64,000 nt of DNA, from contig NOWV01000002.1 of assembly GCA_003344405.1 (NCBI GenBank), positions 248,001 to 312,000 of the forward strand. Direction: 5' to 3'. Shown piece after piece: positions 40,456 through 54,208 of the stretch. The first letter of the stretch is position 1, and every line of letters begins with the position of its first letter. The position numbers and the translations under genes were made by a program. The notes beneath the pieces are model-generated. The model saw only the letters and a list, made by a program, of their open reading frames with translations. It did not search any database and was not told where the DNA came from. This DNA is from Trichoplax sp. H2. Lineage: Eukaryota > Placozoa > Uniplacotomia > Trichoplacea.

Positions 40456-40475
40456 NNNNNNNNNNNNNNNNNNNN
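40456..40475. other. Assembly gap of 20 N
   Basis: Twenty unknown bases. The placeholder length is probably arbitrary, and the sequence directly right of it repeats the sequence 0.7 kb to the left. Confidence 0.99.
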
Positions 40476-40845
40476 TTTCGCGAATACAAATTTAATTATC
40501 GTATGAAATTCACAAGTCAAATATGATGATACATGCGAATATGAAAAAAATGAAACGTTTTCTGTTAGATCGCTAGCAATCGCAAATTAAATGTTATTAT
40601 TGTGATAGATTCGTAAAGATGTTGATATATTACAGATGATACAGTAGCTATATAACTAACTATACAGTCTAATTGCACAACTCAATAGTCATTTATTCCA
40701 GAGCATTTACCTCAAGCCATCGGTGTAGACCTGACATCGGTGTACTCTATGTTACTGTATAATATATCGCTATTACTGTATGTACAGTACTGTATGCGAT
40801 TTATTAAAATGGCATCAAGAAAATAAAAAATACTACGTATCATAT
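40476..40845. repeat. Duplicated segment, copy 2, right of assembly gap
   Basis: This is a near-identical second copy of 39789-40137. It is 21 bp longer, because of an extra AACT in the CTATATAACTAACTATAC stretch and a 17-bp insertion that repeats CATCGGTGT (CATCGGTGTAGACCTGACAT). It starts exactly at the gap, which suggests two unmerged haplotype copies or a collapsed tandem duplication. Confidence 0.95.
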
Positions 40846-42017
40846 GAAGTTGGCATTACTAAACTTTTAACTATAGACAACGTTGTTTATCTGTATGGAA
40901 CATTAAAAAAATTAAAGTGGATATCAGATAAAGGAATTATTGTTGGAACGCACTTACTGGGATCAAAGAGGATGCACTAAATACTGGTAATTCCATTATA
41001 ATGAAAGACATAATGAATTTACTGGAAACAATCGACTACACAGTATTACTTACCGTTTTGTAGGACTAACACTTAAAAAATGCATATTGTTACGGCTTGC
41101 TGTTAATATATTATAAGCCAAAGCGCTACAAAAGAATTAATATATGCACAAACTAAATAATACTCCACTTAAGATTAGTCTCAAATTCTAAAATAGAGAC
41201 TAGAATTACTCTCTTACTGTACTTGCAGTAATAGTCAAGATATGCTAGTAGTAATTTGTGCTGTTGTTATTATACCAGTATAATTACAATAAATGCAATT
41301 TCGTAATTACCCTTTTCCAAAGCATGATTTGAAGCAATTTTAGATGCTCTCGCATAGAATGATAATACTGTAGTACCCTCAAAAATTTATATATTCTATA
41401 TTTTATTTATATTACGAAATTAAATTCGATCTAACACAATTATCACAATATACATAGCTTAATGTAGTAATAAATCTCAAAAATCTTCATATTTACGTTA
41501 TTGTTAGCAGAGAAATGAAATGCACTCAGTATCAGGACCAAAATCTGTAACTTTAAAACCTTCATTTTAGGCCTTAAGTACAAATACCTACAATGGTTAA
41601 TATAATTAAAGATTACATAGTACGGTGCTGTACAGTTCTCATTTCTAATATGTTGTACAACTTTAAAGCAAAACTACAAGTTGCTTATAATATATTAATT
41701 TTAAAAGTAATTATAAATCAATTCTAATTTTGATAACCAACTTTCTTAGGTTTCATAGTTTAAATGAAGGTACTGCAATTGCTGCTAAAAGAATATTATG
41801 GAAATAATATAAAATTACAAGACTTATTACCGAAAACTTTAATTAACAAGATTCATCACCGTAAATAGGCAATGCAAAATCTGACTGTAATAGTACTAGT
41901 AGTAGATATCTTTATAACACAAACCTGTGTTATATACATTACATTACATTTGAAACATTTAAAGCCCTGAAAGGAGGATCCAAAACATACTCGTCATGCA
42001 AAAACATCTTACATAAT

Positions 42018-45000
42018 TTAATTTTTTGCATCATTTTGAACATGTTTTACGATCCAGGGGTGTGACATTACGCCATCAAGTGATAATCTTTCAGAGGGTT
42101 TACGACATAGAAGCTAAATGATAAAATCATATTTGAAAATCTGTTACATGATTCGAAATTATGCTTAAAGTACAACGATAAAAAGAGTCATTGATATCTT
42201 ATTCATGATCACCTTTCTGATTAAATCCATAGCCTCAGGACTCAGTTTGTTCTCTGGAAACTTTAAATCAACCTAAAAGTATAATCAAACATTAATTAAC
42301 TGTAAATATATTATATTTTCATTATTTTTAGGACGTAAACACTGAGTTAATAAGTCACAGCATAAGAACCTTGATAATTCTTTTATAAGTATCTTCATGA
42401 GTTTTAGTCTCGAATGGTGGGCAACCAACAAGAAATTCATAGCATAATATGCCCAAGCTCCATAAATCAACCTAATGACATTAAAGCAAAAATAAATTCA
42501 AATTGCAGTACTGACTTTTTGGAAGATTTACTTGATTAAAAATTGATTCTTTACTTAATACAATCTTATAAACAATACATGGCTTATCTCCATGCTAATT
42601 CTGATTTATATCATCAGGGTAATCGTTTTATTTGTATATTGGCGTACCTTATCGTCGTGTTCATCACCGATGATCATTTCAGGAGGTAGGTAATCCAGCG
42701 TTCCACATAGTGTAGTTCGCCTAAGTTGGATAGATTGAGCATTAGTACATTTCTAAGGTAAATTTAAAGTCTTTAAGCTACAAATTTAATATCATAGTAC
42801 CTTGATGATGGAGCATGAACAGACCAACCGAAATCAGCAATCTTAAGATCACCCTATAAATTAAATTAATTATCAAAGTGTCACATTAAGCCTAAGCTAT
42901 CAATCGGATAGTTGCAAAATACTAACAAAATCTTTTTATAAAATATTTTCAGGATGGTAACAACTTATGTAATATCTTACATGAAGTAATACAAATAAAG
43001 TACAGATTAAAAATGTCGATTACGAACCTTTATACCGAGTAATAAGTTTTCAGGCTTTATATCTCTGTGAATGACCTTTTTTGTGTGACAGTACCTCAAT
43101 GCATCGGAGAGTTGTGCAATAAACTAGAAAAATTCATTTAAACAATGATGTTATAAATGCATTAGCACAAAAGTTTATTATATGAACAGTCAACAAACTT
43201 TAGCAGCTCTTGGTTCATCAAATACTTTCTGCCGTTGCAATTCTTTGTACAGTTCTCCACCTGGTGCAAACTCAAGTATAAGGTACACACGGCTCGTATC
43301 GTAAAAATACCCATACAATCGTAGAATATTAGGGTGGCTATTAAAAATTAAACGATATTGATATATTAAACATTAATTATCCGCATACGCTGCAACAATT
43401 TCAAATATGAGAACTGCATCAAATTTAAAACTCGTATATTTGTATGAGTATCAAGTTATTCAATTCAATATTAAGAAATATGCATACCGCAAATGAGATT
43501 GAATTTCAATCTCGCGTCTTAGCTGGTGCTCAACATTTGCCTTTTGTAGTTGAGATTTAAATAGAACCTGTTAATAGCATTGGTATAATTGGAAAGGTTT
43601 TTTAAAATCTCAATTGATACTAGATGTAAGTTAATTGTAATCGTATTTATAATTCTTTTCTCTTAACAATTGATAAAATTTGATCTTCTATTTTAATAAT
43701 TTTCCCTTATAATTATACTAAATTTATAGTTTACCTTTAACGCAACAATGTATTTACTCTGTTTTTCTCTTGCTAAGTACACGCTACCAAATTTCCCTAT
43801 CAAAAATTTTTCTGTCATTATAATTTGTACAATCATGTAGGAATTTTTGGGTTGCACCCTTATTATTTTTATACGCAAATGTTGATTAGTTTAACAACAA
43901 ACCTTTGCCTAATGGTCTGCCAATATCAAAATCGTCCAACGTCCATCTTTTTCTAGAGCTATAATAGTAATGAGTCCTCGTTACAAATGATACATTACAA
44001 ATTTAAAGCGTTATACGTATACAATGCTAGTTTAATTTTTAAAATACAAAATAAAACGAAGATCTAGCTTTTAGCTGACGGAGCTACGTAGAAATATATC
44101 GAAGAATTACAGTAGTATGACTACTACTGAATTGTATTAAATAAAAACGTTACAGGTATTTACTTCTTTTGCTCTTCAGCATTGGACGTAGGTACTTGTA
44201 ACTGCTGAGTTTTGGTCACACTTTGGTTTTGATTCTGCGGTCTATCAATGTTAGTACTTTGCTTTAACGAATGGTGGGAGGGATAATTTTCGTTAATAAT
44301 ATTAGTATGATTAGATGCATGACCAGCATCGATCGGTGCTAATTTATTGACGGGTTTCACTATTCTTTTGGGGCCACTCAGCTGCAATATCAATCCAAAG
44401 AGACAATTTAAGGAAAATTGATAACGTAGTTTAATAGTCAATAAAGTTATTTAATTGTAAATACTAGAAAAAAAGATGTACACTGTGCTACGCGGTGTGC
44501 GTATAGTAATACCATACCAGGTTAGTCTGTGGTCTATCCGCTGAGTACTTTTGACCACTATTCTCTTTATTGGCCATCAGTTGCATCCGATTCATCTGTG
44601 TTAAATTAAAAATGAGGGAAAAGTTATATTCATCTAGTAATAATACGTATACTTAGGATAACTTAATATCTACAGTTAATTACAACAATCCTTTAAATAT
44701 TTCATTGAAGAATTTGCACATCATGGATACAATTCGATATTCTAGTTTGATGTTATACACATATCTTTAATTAAAGCAGAAGACGATTTGAAACTGGCTT
44801 ACATCCGGCATGATCCAAGCAACTATAATTATCGACCTATCCCTTATCCACCTACTATAAACTAGCTAGATAGCTAAATTTAGATATACTGTAATACCAA
44901 TAGACATATAAAGGATTTGAATGTTCAACCCTTTTGTCAGTTTAATCAACTGGAAACTACGCAATAAGCTCTTTGGGCTTAAACTAGCACAGGGTGCATA

Positions 45001-45148
45001 TGTGCGTATATCAAACGGATAGTATTAAAATGCCTGTACAAGTTCTAGTAAATGATTACAATAAACGCAGATGCAATTAACTTAATATTGATTGTAGTCG
45101 AGATTTGCTACGAACCTGTGACTCTAAAAGATTTAGCTTGGAGGCCAT
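42018..45148 (-). CDS. AURK: Aurora-family serine/threonine kinase
   Basis: Thirteen exons, transcript order: 45148-45116, 44595-44518, 44381-44164, 43952-43903, 43796-43735, 43567-43488, 43337-43199, 43123-43028, 42853-42801, 42720-42648, 42471-42370, 42272-42213, 42113-42018. The frame is 1140 nt, 379 residues. A disordered N-terminus of about 125 residues carries a KEN box (residues 21-23, in MANKENS) and precedes the kinase domain. Glycine loop [16 protein letters not shown] lysine in VALKVLFK, catalytic loop [16 protein letters not shown] in [14 protein letters not shown], activation-loop Thr in [16 protein letters not shown] and FLVGCPPF are all intact. The core is closest to Aurora A, while MANKENS resembles the Aurora B start MAQKENS, so this may be an undivided ancestral-type Aurora acting at spindle poles and centromeres. 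Met18 is an alternative start. Confidence 0.96.
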
Positions 45149-46560
45149 AGAATTTTGAAAAAAAATTATTAACAAGTTATCAACTTGTGCTATGTGAAAA
45201 TTGCCAACCGTTCTAGGAAAAAACAGCTGTAGAAGTACTGTATATGAAGTATAAACACGAAATGGCTGGAAAAAGTAGCTGCAGTGGAAGATGACAGAGG
45301 AGGATAAAATAGAATAAAATCTCGTCTTCTAGCGATGTATTGCTTCTTTCTTTAGTGTCCTCAATCTCAGGAGGGCTAAAATGAGATTCGCTATCACCAA
45401 TCCTATCAGTATCTGAATTTTCTATCTTATGATGGGGAATAGCAAGAGTCCGCAAGACCTGCTTCTACGTATAAACTACTGAATGAAGAGCCCCTTTGGC
45501 TAATTAATTTACGAGTACAATATTGTATGGGTTTAGGCTTCAAAGTTGCTCAAGATTGATGCAAATACTTTTCTTAGTAGTGTGTTCCAGCTAGGAGTTC
45601 ACAGTCTCTACAGTACGCCTACTTACACGATACTATGAATGGAGTGTATAGAAATGAAAAATTTTGAAAGTAAAGCATCAACAATTTTAAATTTTAACGG
45701 CTTGCTCTCCTATTGGTTGTAACAGATTTACGGTACAGTACGACACAAAAGGACTGTTCGTTCATACTGTACTGTATTCATCCTGTACAGTGTACAGTAT
45801 ATGTACGTTATACTGTACACTCTACAGTCAAAACTGAACTGGGCATGATTACAAGACAACAAGAAGTGTTTGCTCATTGGTCCGGTCTTAATGATTTTCC
45901 TAGTTTCTTTTGTTTATCGACCAATGAGCAAGCACTTGTTGTTTTCTTGTAATCATGCCCAGTATTTGCTGTATTATACTGTACTGTACTGTATGGTATC
46001 ATTACTACACTACAGGAATCCGGCTGTACTGTAGTCTGTAGATCATGGGGAGTACAGTGCTGGACTTGCACATTAACATTGTACAGGTGATGGATAGTTT
46101 TAGATATGCCAAAGATGGCAGGAGGATGAAGAACACGTTTATTCAGAGAGATCAATTGAGAACAGAGTACACAGGTAGAAGGTTACAGAGATATAGAGTA
46201 TAAGGAGGTATTGATACACATTGTACAGTATATCTCTGCCGTGTTTACATTGATCTATGTAATACAGTGGACTCACTGTCTATTCATTATGATGCAGATA
46301 CGATGCAAGTTAATGGCAGCACTTCAACGAATCAACTAGTTTATCCCTCGCTCGTTATACTAAACGCACTATACTGTACTTGACTATTTTGAATGAGTAG
46401 ATTAGTAACTTTATTTGGGGTTCTTAAGTATGGTGTTGCTTACGACAGTAATAACAGCAAGCTGAATCGTACATCATGCAGCCAAAATAAAGAAAATAAA
46501 AACGACTAAGCAGTTATCGATTTTGCAAATGCAAAATACCTCTCAATTTATGAATAAACA
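45149..46560. other. Spacer with GTAC repeats and a long inverted repeat
   Basis: A minus-strand open frame at 45213-45464 follows a good acceptor (CGTAGAAGCAG) and encodes an acidic stretch (SDTDRIGDSESHFSPPEIED) ending in a hydrophobic tail. It could be a terminal exon of an unknown gene, but I found no partner exon. GTAC-type repeats fill 45725-45830 and 45975-45995 and flank the inverted repeat at 45838-45963. Frames across those repeats are artefacts. Confidence 0.45.
45838..45963. repeat. Inverted repeat, 45-bp arms, foldback element
   Basis: The left arm (45838-45882) starts ACTGGGCATGATTACAAG and ends TTTGCTCATTGGTC. The right arm (45919-45963) is its reverse complement with about three mismatches, starting GACCAATGAGCAAGCAC and ending GTAATCATGCCCAGT. 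The 36-bp loop is AT-rich. The element lies between GTAC-type repeats and would form a near-perfect RNA or DNA hairpin. Confidence 0.93.
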
Positions 46561-46603
46561 ATAGTAGATCAAGGCTCAAGACGTAGTGTACAGTAGATTG
46601 GCC

Positions 46604-47251
46604 ATCCACTGTTGTGTGTTAATATCTGAAACTGAAGCTATTCTACCGCTGCGGCTGCAGGAATTCGTAATAATCATCCAAAATTTCTTAACAAGTACTG
46701 TAGAACTTGAAATTCGTTTACCAGAACTGCAGAAGTCATGTAGCAGTGAACTATTGCCAACGTGCACTTGAGTGATTCGACGTCATACCTTATCTAAGAT
46801 GAGTTATTTTATTAACTATATTATTAATCTATCGTGGTTATGGTTATAATATATCGATATTGAGTATCTGGTCACCAAATTTCAAATGAATTTAGATTGC
46901 ACTTAGAAAGCTCAACACATGACTTGACAGAGCAAAGATTCGCTCTGCTTGTGCTCGTTGCAAAACACTACTACTTGATAATTTACTTCAGGAAAGCTCA
47001 TTTTTACCGCGATTGCCATCGGCTAGTGCTGCAACCAAGTTAGTTGTGTACAATAGTAAGACCTAATTATAAGCTTCCAAACTAGTTGATTGCAATCATC
47101 ATAAAGTTTTTTTAACTTAAACAATTGTCAAAAGAGTTTTATCTGTCAGCCTGAAGGAATTGCTGGATACAGTAAGAATCGGTTATGATCCAGTACTTAT
47201 TCGAACTATCCTTCCGGATATCAGTACTGCTTTCGCTTCAATATTAAAATA
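46604..47251 (+). CDS. Possible unidentified gene, three candidate exons
   Basis: Three blocks can be joined in phase. The first (about 46604-46731) contains ILPLRLQEFVIIIQNFL and EIRLPELQ and would use a GTCATG donor. The second (about 46935-47038) contains AKIRSACARCKTLLLDNLLQ with a CxxC pair and PRLPSA, ending in a GTTAGT donor. The third (about 47134-47251) contains SLKELLDTVRIGYDPVLIRT and a stop after FASILK. The start is not found, and the first donor is weak. A CxxC followed by a Leu-Pro block recalls the HECT-like UBE3D N-terminal half, but the C-terminus does not fit and the match is too loose to name it. The minus strand of the first block is also open. Confidence 0.3.
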
Positions 47252-47916
47252 AGGATTTGAGGTAAATACAAAATGTAAACTGTAAATTGTATTTGAGACC
47301 TCAAATAACTCCATGTCTCGAGCTACAGTAATGTCACAGTAACACTTTACCATCATTTAATCGCAAGAACTCAAGGAGAAAAGCTCCCAATTTACAGTAT
47401 TCACTGTCCTGTAACATCAATATTACAGTTCATGACAATGAATATCAGATAATGAGATAATCGAACATTTAACATAGCTACACTGGGTACTAACTAAAGT
47501 ACATTCACTTGGGAATGGCACACAACAGAAAAGCTTCATTTGGTTGTTACATAGTTGTATTCAATGCAAAGATAACAGTCATCTCATATTCAGGAATTTT
47601 GCAATGATGTTGCTAGTTGAGCTAATAATATTGTATTATCTAAAATTATAACAGCATTTCTTGTTATAAAACTAACCTCTAACATTTCAAAACTGGAAAA
47701 ATTTTTTACAGTATCATGCAAACGGCTACGCAATCAAATTGAATGGTCAAAAATTTACAAGTACGCGTATTCATTACTTCTTGACTGTAAAATAGTGATA
47801 TATGAAATTTGGACAGATTTATCAATCTGTCCCTGCTTAGAACCTTAGGCTAAAATACAAGACATTGGAATTAAATAGTAATACAGTAATATACTGCATA
47901 ATTGAAGGAAATACGG
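47252..47916. other. Spacer left of PANTS, no gene seen
   Basis: AT-rich sequence with no open frame of note. It should include the 3' end of the minus-strand PANTS gene. No repeat array is visible. Confidence 0.45.
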
Positions 47917-48255
47917 CTAAGATGATTTGGAAAATTCGTCCTTATTATATCTATTCCAGTCTGCCGGAGGTTTCTCTCTCAATTTCCATACAGGATTTGA
48001 ATTCCCTATTAGCTTTTTCGTATCTTCTTTAATTTTAGCTTGACTTTCTAACAGTTGTTGTTTAGTTTCTTCCGATTTGGTTGTTTTATATGACATGCAT
48101 TTCCTAAAGCTGGTCATATGTTCAGAGCAATCTCTGAAAGTACCATAAATGTAATAAAAGCGAAACTGATTTATCGATGAAGAACACCTTCTCCAATAAT
48201 AAAATAAGTCTACGCAACTGGGTACACTATCCTTGTCGCTATCATTACTCTCCAT
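47917..48255 (-). CDS. C22orf39: PANTS / C22orf39 homologue (UPF0545), twin CX9C protein
   Basis: A single exon of 112 codons. The central part aligns with human C22orf39 (synaptic plasticity regulator PANTS): CVDLFYYWRRC against CEAYRAEWKLC, FYYIYGTFRDCSEHMTSFRKC against YYVHGERPACEQWQRDLASC, and near the end KPPADWNRY against SPPPDWHLP. Two CX9C pairs are present, one at CVDLFYYWRRC and one at CSEHMTSFRKC, the layout of twin-CX9C coiled-coil-helix proteins, many of which are oxidised in the mitochondrial intermembrane space. The human protein is implicated in synapses; its biochemical role is not settled. The first Met, MESNDSDKDS, is acidic and gives the usual length. The gene lies alone between two larger spacers. 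Confidence 0.9.
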   Translation of the reverse strand: MESNDSDKDSVPSCVDLFYYWRRCSSSINQFRFYYIYGTFRDCSEHMTSFRKCMSYKTTKSEETKQQLLESQAKIKEDTKKLIGNSNPVWKLREKPPADWNRYNKDEFSKSS

Positions 48256-49022
48256 GCTGCATCAGTAAAATGATGAAATGCTTGCAATTCTGAAGACGAT
48301 ATCTTATTCAGGGCTTTGCGATGTCTTTTGCAGCGCAGTACCAGGCGTTGGAAATATTGTATTACTAATATTATAGGTATACGAGATGATCTATGGAATT
48401 AATGGATTGATAAAGGTAAAATAACAGGATGGTGTCAATAGGGATTTGAGTAGTTGTAGAATAAAGTCTTTTAAATCGATCAAGATGATGAAATTTGATG
48501 GAGGTTAATTCACTAATTGACCATGATTCAATGAGGTGCTCGAATTGCATGGGGCTACTGCAGAAGAGCACAGGCGCAGTAAGCTGCCTTGCGTCTAAAG
48601 CGAACTGTACTTAAGTTATACTCTACTATTTACTTTACATTATAGCATTGTTTTAATATTATCGCTGCAGTACTGTATGAGTACTATTAGGCAAAAGACA
48701 TTAGGGTACGTGATCAATCCTCTTCAAACTATAGTTATGACTTGAATCATTTGCTCACGCTCGCACACACTAGATTCTACAGGACTGTAGTCAGCCATAG
48801 CTATCTCTGATTCAAGCCATCGCTAGTGGTGTACGGTAAATAAATATCGATCAATTTATTTTGGTAGAAATAACTTATTCCTGTACTGTTCTGCTGATTT
48901 AAGTTTGATTTGAGATATACTCTAACTACGTATATAGACATAGATGTTTGTCTAAAGTGATTCCAGTATAATTCAACTGTCGTACAAGGATATACTGTAC
49001 ATTATAGAGCTCAATCAGCTCA
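48256..49022. other. Spacer right of PANTS, no gene seen
   Basis: A short minus-strand frame (48371-48571) has no family features. A single GTAC-type element occurs near 48669. The end of this stretch precedes the tiny first exon of the next plus-strand gene. Confidence 0.45.
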
Positions 49023-49841
49023 ATGGAAGGTAAGGCAAGATTTCAAATTTTGTACTTGAAATTAGAATGACCATTTACTATAGCAAGCAATAAGATGTGC
49101 TTGAAATTAGAATGACCGTTTACTATAGTAAGCAATAACACGTTAAAATACCTGCTTATAGATCAAATTCTTATCTACTATAATTTAGATTGTATTAAAT
49201 AGTTTATAGATAAAGTACTTATGATAATATATATTATCGTATAGCATATCATTCGTATAGTTATTGTAGAGGATACATACTAGTGTGAATTACGTGTATT
49301 GTTTTATGCAGGATAGCTAGACAACGATATAAAAACGTAATCTGCATTCGATGTTCATTTCCTTAACGTTGTATCGCTTTTTTTGTACTATAATTTTCGT
49401 CTTATCTACCAACAACAGAAACTGAAACTTCAAATGCAACGATTACTGAGCTAATAGCAAAGTTAGTAAATTGCACTCAATTAAATTTAGATTAGATTAC
49501 CTAGCAGAGGCATTGCACACGCTAGATGATGTGCGTAGGACTATTAACACGACAAAAATTGATACGTATAATTATAATCATTGGCTACTTTACAGATCCA
49601 TGGAAACGATATCAAGTGAGGAAAAAGAAGAAGTTATAGGGTAATCTAATATCTGATGCGATCAATTTTGATGATGTATAGTATAAGAATTCATAATCGG
49701 ATAGAGGAATAAGAAATTACAGACATACCGCATGAATTAACGAATACTATCAGCCGAGTTATCAATACTGTACAAGCCTATGTACAAGCTAACAAAGTTA
49801 TATTAGCTTATGCTCTATTAATAACAAACGCTAACGCTTAA
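49023..49841 (+). CDS. Unidentified 97-residue protein, four exons with a 7-nt first coding exon
   Basis: Exons 49023-49029, 49419-49461, 49491-49615 and 49723-49841 join into 294 nt (97 residues plus stop). Exon 1 is only ATG-GAA-G followed by a GTAAGG donor; the others have GTTAGT and GTGAGG donors and clear AG acceptors, and all phases agree. The product is helical: ITELIAKLDYLAEALHTLDD, TYNYNHWLLYRSMETISN, ISRVINTVQAYVQANKV. It has heptad-like spacing and no membrane segment, as in small subunits of coiled-coil complexes, but I cannot assign a family. Exon 1 is the weakest part; the three larger exons support each other. It lies 0.6 kb before RNMT in the same orientation. Confidence 0.55.
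49055..49138. repeat. Short direct duplication, 44-bp unit
   Basis: Two adjacent copies of ACTTGAAATTAGAATGACC, continuing TTTACTATAGCAAGCAATAA, start near 49055 and 49099 with two or three differences. The pair lies in the first intron of the unidentified 97-residue gene. Confidence 0.85.
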
Positions 49842-50484
49842 CATAGTATACGAATATCGTCGTATGGTAGCAATCTTCTAGGATAATCATGATGTGTCGG
49901 TCTAGAATGTAAGGCGACAAAACTTACTAACCCTATGACCTTTTGTATGTGTAGTAATAATTTATGCATTAAAATAATCCTAACTACTCGTATGTGTCAA
50001 AAGAAAGTTACATCTGTAGAATATTTTTACAGAGTTTAATTCGTGAGGATAGTATCAAGGATTGTCTACAAGAAACCTAAGCCCTTTCTAGATTATTACA
50101 TAAAGTCATGATTGCCTCATGAATACATTGCAATATAAATTACATATATTGACCTATATTTATGTACATGAGATTATGCTTCTCAGGCAATAAATTACAA
50201 CAACTTGATTATTCTAATACGAACTAATGCAGAATATCGAATAACAGATCATTTCATCATCATTGTCTTTCTTACCATATTACAGTTTATTCTCTTTGTA
50301 TTAGTGAATATCAGCAATCCTTTGCATATTGAATGAGTATGATCATTGATATTGGACCATTAATGTCGTATAGTACCGATATACTATTACGTTAAAATAA
50401 AGACAGACTCAGTAATATCGATTAATATTCTTGTATTACGCATATATATTCCAAATAATTTCCAAAGTTTACTTTTATTTCTAG
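49842..50484. other. Spacer expected to hold the RNMT 5' exon
   Basis: RNMT exon 50485-50524 needs an upstream exon ending in phase 2 and carrying the start codon. I examined the ATGs in this stretch and found none with a matching donor. The 5' end may be here, or further left within the preceding gene. Confidence 0.4.
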
Positions 50485-53249
<2,765 letters not shown>

Positions 53250-54208
53250 TTGACCTCGTACTGTATTTTATAGAAGAAATCGTCGATATCTATAAATTTC
53301 AATTATTTGTCACACCATTACTCTAGTAATCCAAAAGATGCTTTACGCTGAATAAAAATTAGGAATTGTCATATACATAATGCAGACGTTTACCATTCAT
53401 GACTTACTGAAGAATAGTAAAAGTGTAAGAAAATTAGATTACGATACGAATTATCAAAGCTCATTATTCATTCTATATTGTTTGCGACTGTATTTGCGTA
53501 ATTTTAATGATGCGATTAAATACTACTTATAAAATTTAATGTCCCTTAAGTTGATATACATAGGATTATTTCATACTTAACTTTATAACTGTACTTTCGT
53601 GATTATGTAGTATGTTACATCCTATGTAAAATAATAATAATGCAACCCTGTTTCAATTTGAGTAAATAAAACATTGATTACTGGTCTTTTAGATCATAAC
53701 AAGCAAAACGTTTATGTATACATTTACTACCTTAAATAAATATCTGAAGGAGCTATATCTAATGTTTTCGATGCGATATATATGAAGAACAATAACTGCA
53801 AAAGTTAACTGCTTGAATTCAGCCAGTATACGTTGATAATCTTCATTGCAGGTATGAACGATAACTACAGTATATCCGAAATATCAATTCATTGTCAACC
53901 TATGGGTATATAACAATAAGCGACAGAGTATGATCTAGTAGTCATTCATCGCAGCAATCCCTTTCAAATACTGGTATGCTAATGGTACTACAATATTATC
54001 TGTCAGCTGGATGTTTAGACCGTAGATAAAAGTCATTTTTGTTGATTAATAACCAGCGTAACACAGTATTCATAAGAGTACACGCGCAAAAAGATATCAC
54101 GAATCATCATTGAATATCAGGAGGATCAATATTTTATTATAATAACATCACGAGAATAATGTGTAGCGAGTTCAACACTACAAGTCGTTAGCAAGGTCAA
54201 CCAAGGAA
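53250..54208. other. Convergent spacer RNMT/TMEM208
   Basis: RNMT and TMEM208 both end here. TTTATT at 54133-54138 reads AATAAA on the minus strand, about 70 nt past the TMEM208 stop. No other feature is seen. Confidence 0.5.

Larger units (their letters stand above)
39459..42017. other. Convergent spacer FAM210B/Aurora kinase with assembly gap
   Basis: Mostly AT-rich non-coding DNA. It contains a 20-base gap and a segment present on both sides of it (separate entries). An open frame at 40780-40980 begins inside the duplicated segment and continues LYGTLKKLKWISDKG beyond it; I cannot assign it to a family and see no good splice partner. The rest to 42017 should include the Aurora 3' untranslated region. 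Confidence 0.5.

Noticed and set aside
40780-40980. Plus-strand 66-codon frame as a gene
   Set aside because: Its start lies in the duplicated segment beside the assembly gap, and no homologue or splice partner is evident.
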